Shown piece after piece: positions 63,351 through 64,000 of a stretch of 64,000 nt of DNA (positions are counted from its first letter, which is position 1; every line of letters starts with the position of its first letter). The notes under the pieces were generated by a model. It saw nothing but the letters and a program-made list of their open reading frames with translations. It did no database searches and was not told where the DNA came from. The translations under genes and the position numbers were made by a program. The stretch lies in NCBI GenBank assembly GCA_036873135.1, contig JAPTYO010000059.1:5573066-5637065 (forward strand). The letters are read 5' to 3'. Source of the DNA: Clarkia xantiana subsp. parviflora. Taxonomy: Eukaryota; Streptophyta; Magnoliopsida; Myrtales; Onagraceae.

Positions 63351-64000
63351 ATGGCAAGCGTATATGTCATCCATGGAGGTTATGGAGCTGGAGGAGAGTC
63401 AGCAAATGCCAGAGAAGCATATATGGCAGAGTTAGGGGCTCCTAAGCCAAAAGAAAAACAAACAGAAGGAAAGAGAGAAGACATAATAGAATTCTCAAGA
63501 AAAGACATGGAGCATGTGTTACCAGACAACAAGGATGCCCTGGTCATAACAATGAAGATCACTGATATGGACATTGGGAGAATCCTAATAGACAGTGGAA
63601 GCTCACCCAACATCATTAGCAAGAAGGTCCTCAACATACTAGGAGTAAGGCCAAGTGGCATAAAACAGGTTTACTCCCCCTTGGTAGGATTTTCAGGAGA
63701 GCCAACATACCCACTGGGGGCAGTCACACTACCTGTGACACTGGGCACAGGGCAGAGGCAGCTAAAGATTGATGTCCCATTCTTCATTACAGAAGAAATG
63801 GAGGAGTACAATGGGGTCCTAGGTACCACCACAATCAACAAGTGGGGTATGGTACCATCAACACTACATTAGAAAATGAAATTCCCCACAGACCAAGGAA
63901 TAGGGGAAGTAAAAGGCAACCAGAAGGTAGCAAGGAAATGTGCAAGGATTGCACTAGGCAAGAGGAAGAAAACAACAGAGGTCCTACTAGTAGATGAGGA
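63351..64000 (+). pseudogene. Gypsy protease-region ORF starting without gag (partial, runs off window)
   Basis: The ATG at 63351 lies only ~35 bp after the primer site. The frame opens with VYVIHGGYGAGGE, the gag-protease linker motif, then the protease core ILIDSGSSPNII (canonical D-S-G), then VFGFSGEPTYPLG-like and GTTTINKWGM blocks: the same layout as the Tat-like pol at 60559 but clearly diverged. It stops at TAG 63870-63872 where the relative has CAG (HQKVKFP), and the same frame continues open (KMKFPTDQGIGEVKG) to the window edge. Either a nonsense mutation or, less likely, a read-through site. Confidence 0.75.

Overview
This window is plant nuclear DNA, most likely from a eudicot. Two conserved plant genes have many GT-AG introns, there are no operons, and most of the rest is plant-type transposable elements: hAT, PIF/Harbinger, Mutator-like, Ty1/copia and Ty3/gypsy (Tat-like). 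Species cannot be named from sequence alone.

1-9,000 is repeat territory. A CACTA-like subterminal repeat patch (1-340) is followed by unannotated DNA. A long-TIR element (2230-4569) carries a decayed plant-mobile-domain gene. Next comes a tight row of non-autonomous DNA transposons with readable target-site duplications: hAT (4642-5496), PIF/Harbinger (5512-7599) and a second hAT of the same family (7611-8942), the last holding a nested Mutator-type MITE (8305-8792).

9,247-21,850 is the gene island. The + strand carries a nine-exon, membrane-anchored aspartyl protease gene of the APCB1 type; exon 7 appears to be one base short. The - strand carries a complete gene for the PP2A scaffolding subunit A (12 coding exons, 587 codons plus stop, and a 5' UTR intron). 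Introns and spacers of both genes hold six Mutator-like foldback elements, four with perfect 9-bp target duplications. Upstream of the PP2A gene lies a ~232-bp tandem array interrupted by a Tourist-like MITE.

25,186-64,000 is a nested retrotransposon cluster. A + strand copia element runs from a truncated 5' LTR (28096) to a truncated 3' LTR (~62510). Its leader is split by a related - strand copia element (30025-46300), which is itself split by a coding-less LTR element with a perfect GTCAA duplication (37270-45139). Its 3' UTR is split by a Tat-like gypsy element (51289-61293). Two further gypsy pieces with similar primer sites flank the nest (26746-28095 and 62511-end).

The most unusual signals are: (i) arrays of short palindromes whose two arms change together, in gypsy LTRs (six units at exactly 34-bp spacing at 62595-62780; serial hairpins at 27709-27971) and inside the coding-less element (40361-41025); (ii) a spliced gene running antisense to pol inside the Tat-like element, with three introns that keep one open frame; (iii) two divergent Tat-like elements that lack gag and start their ORF just before the protease.
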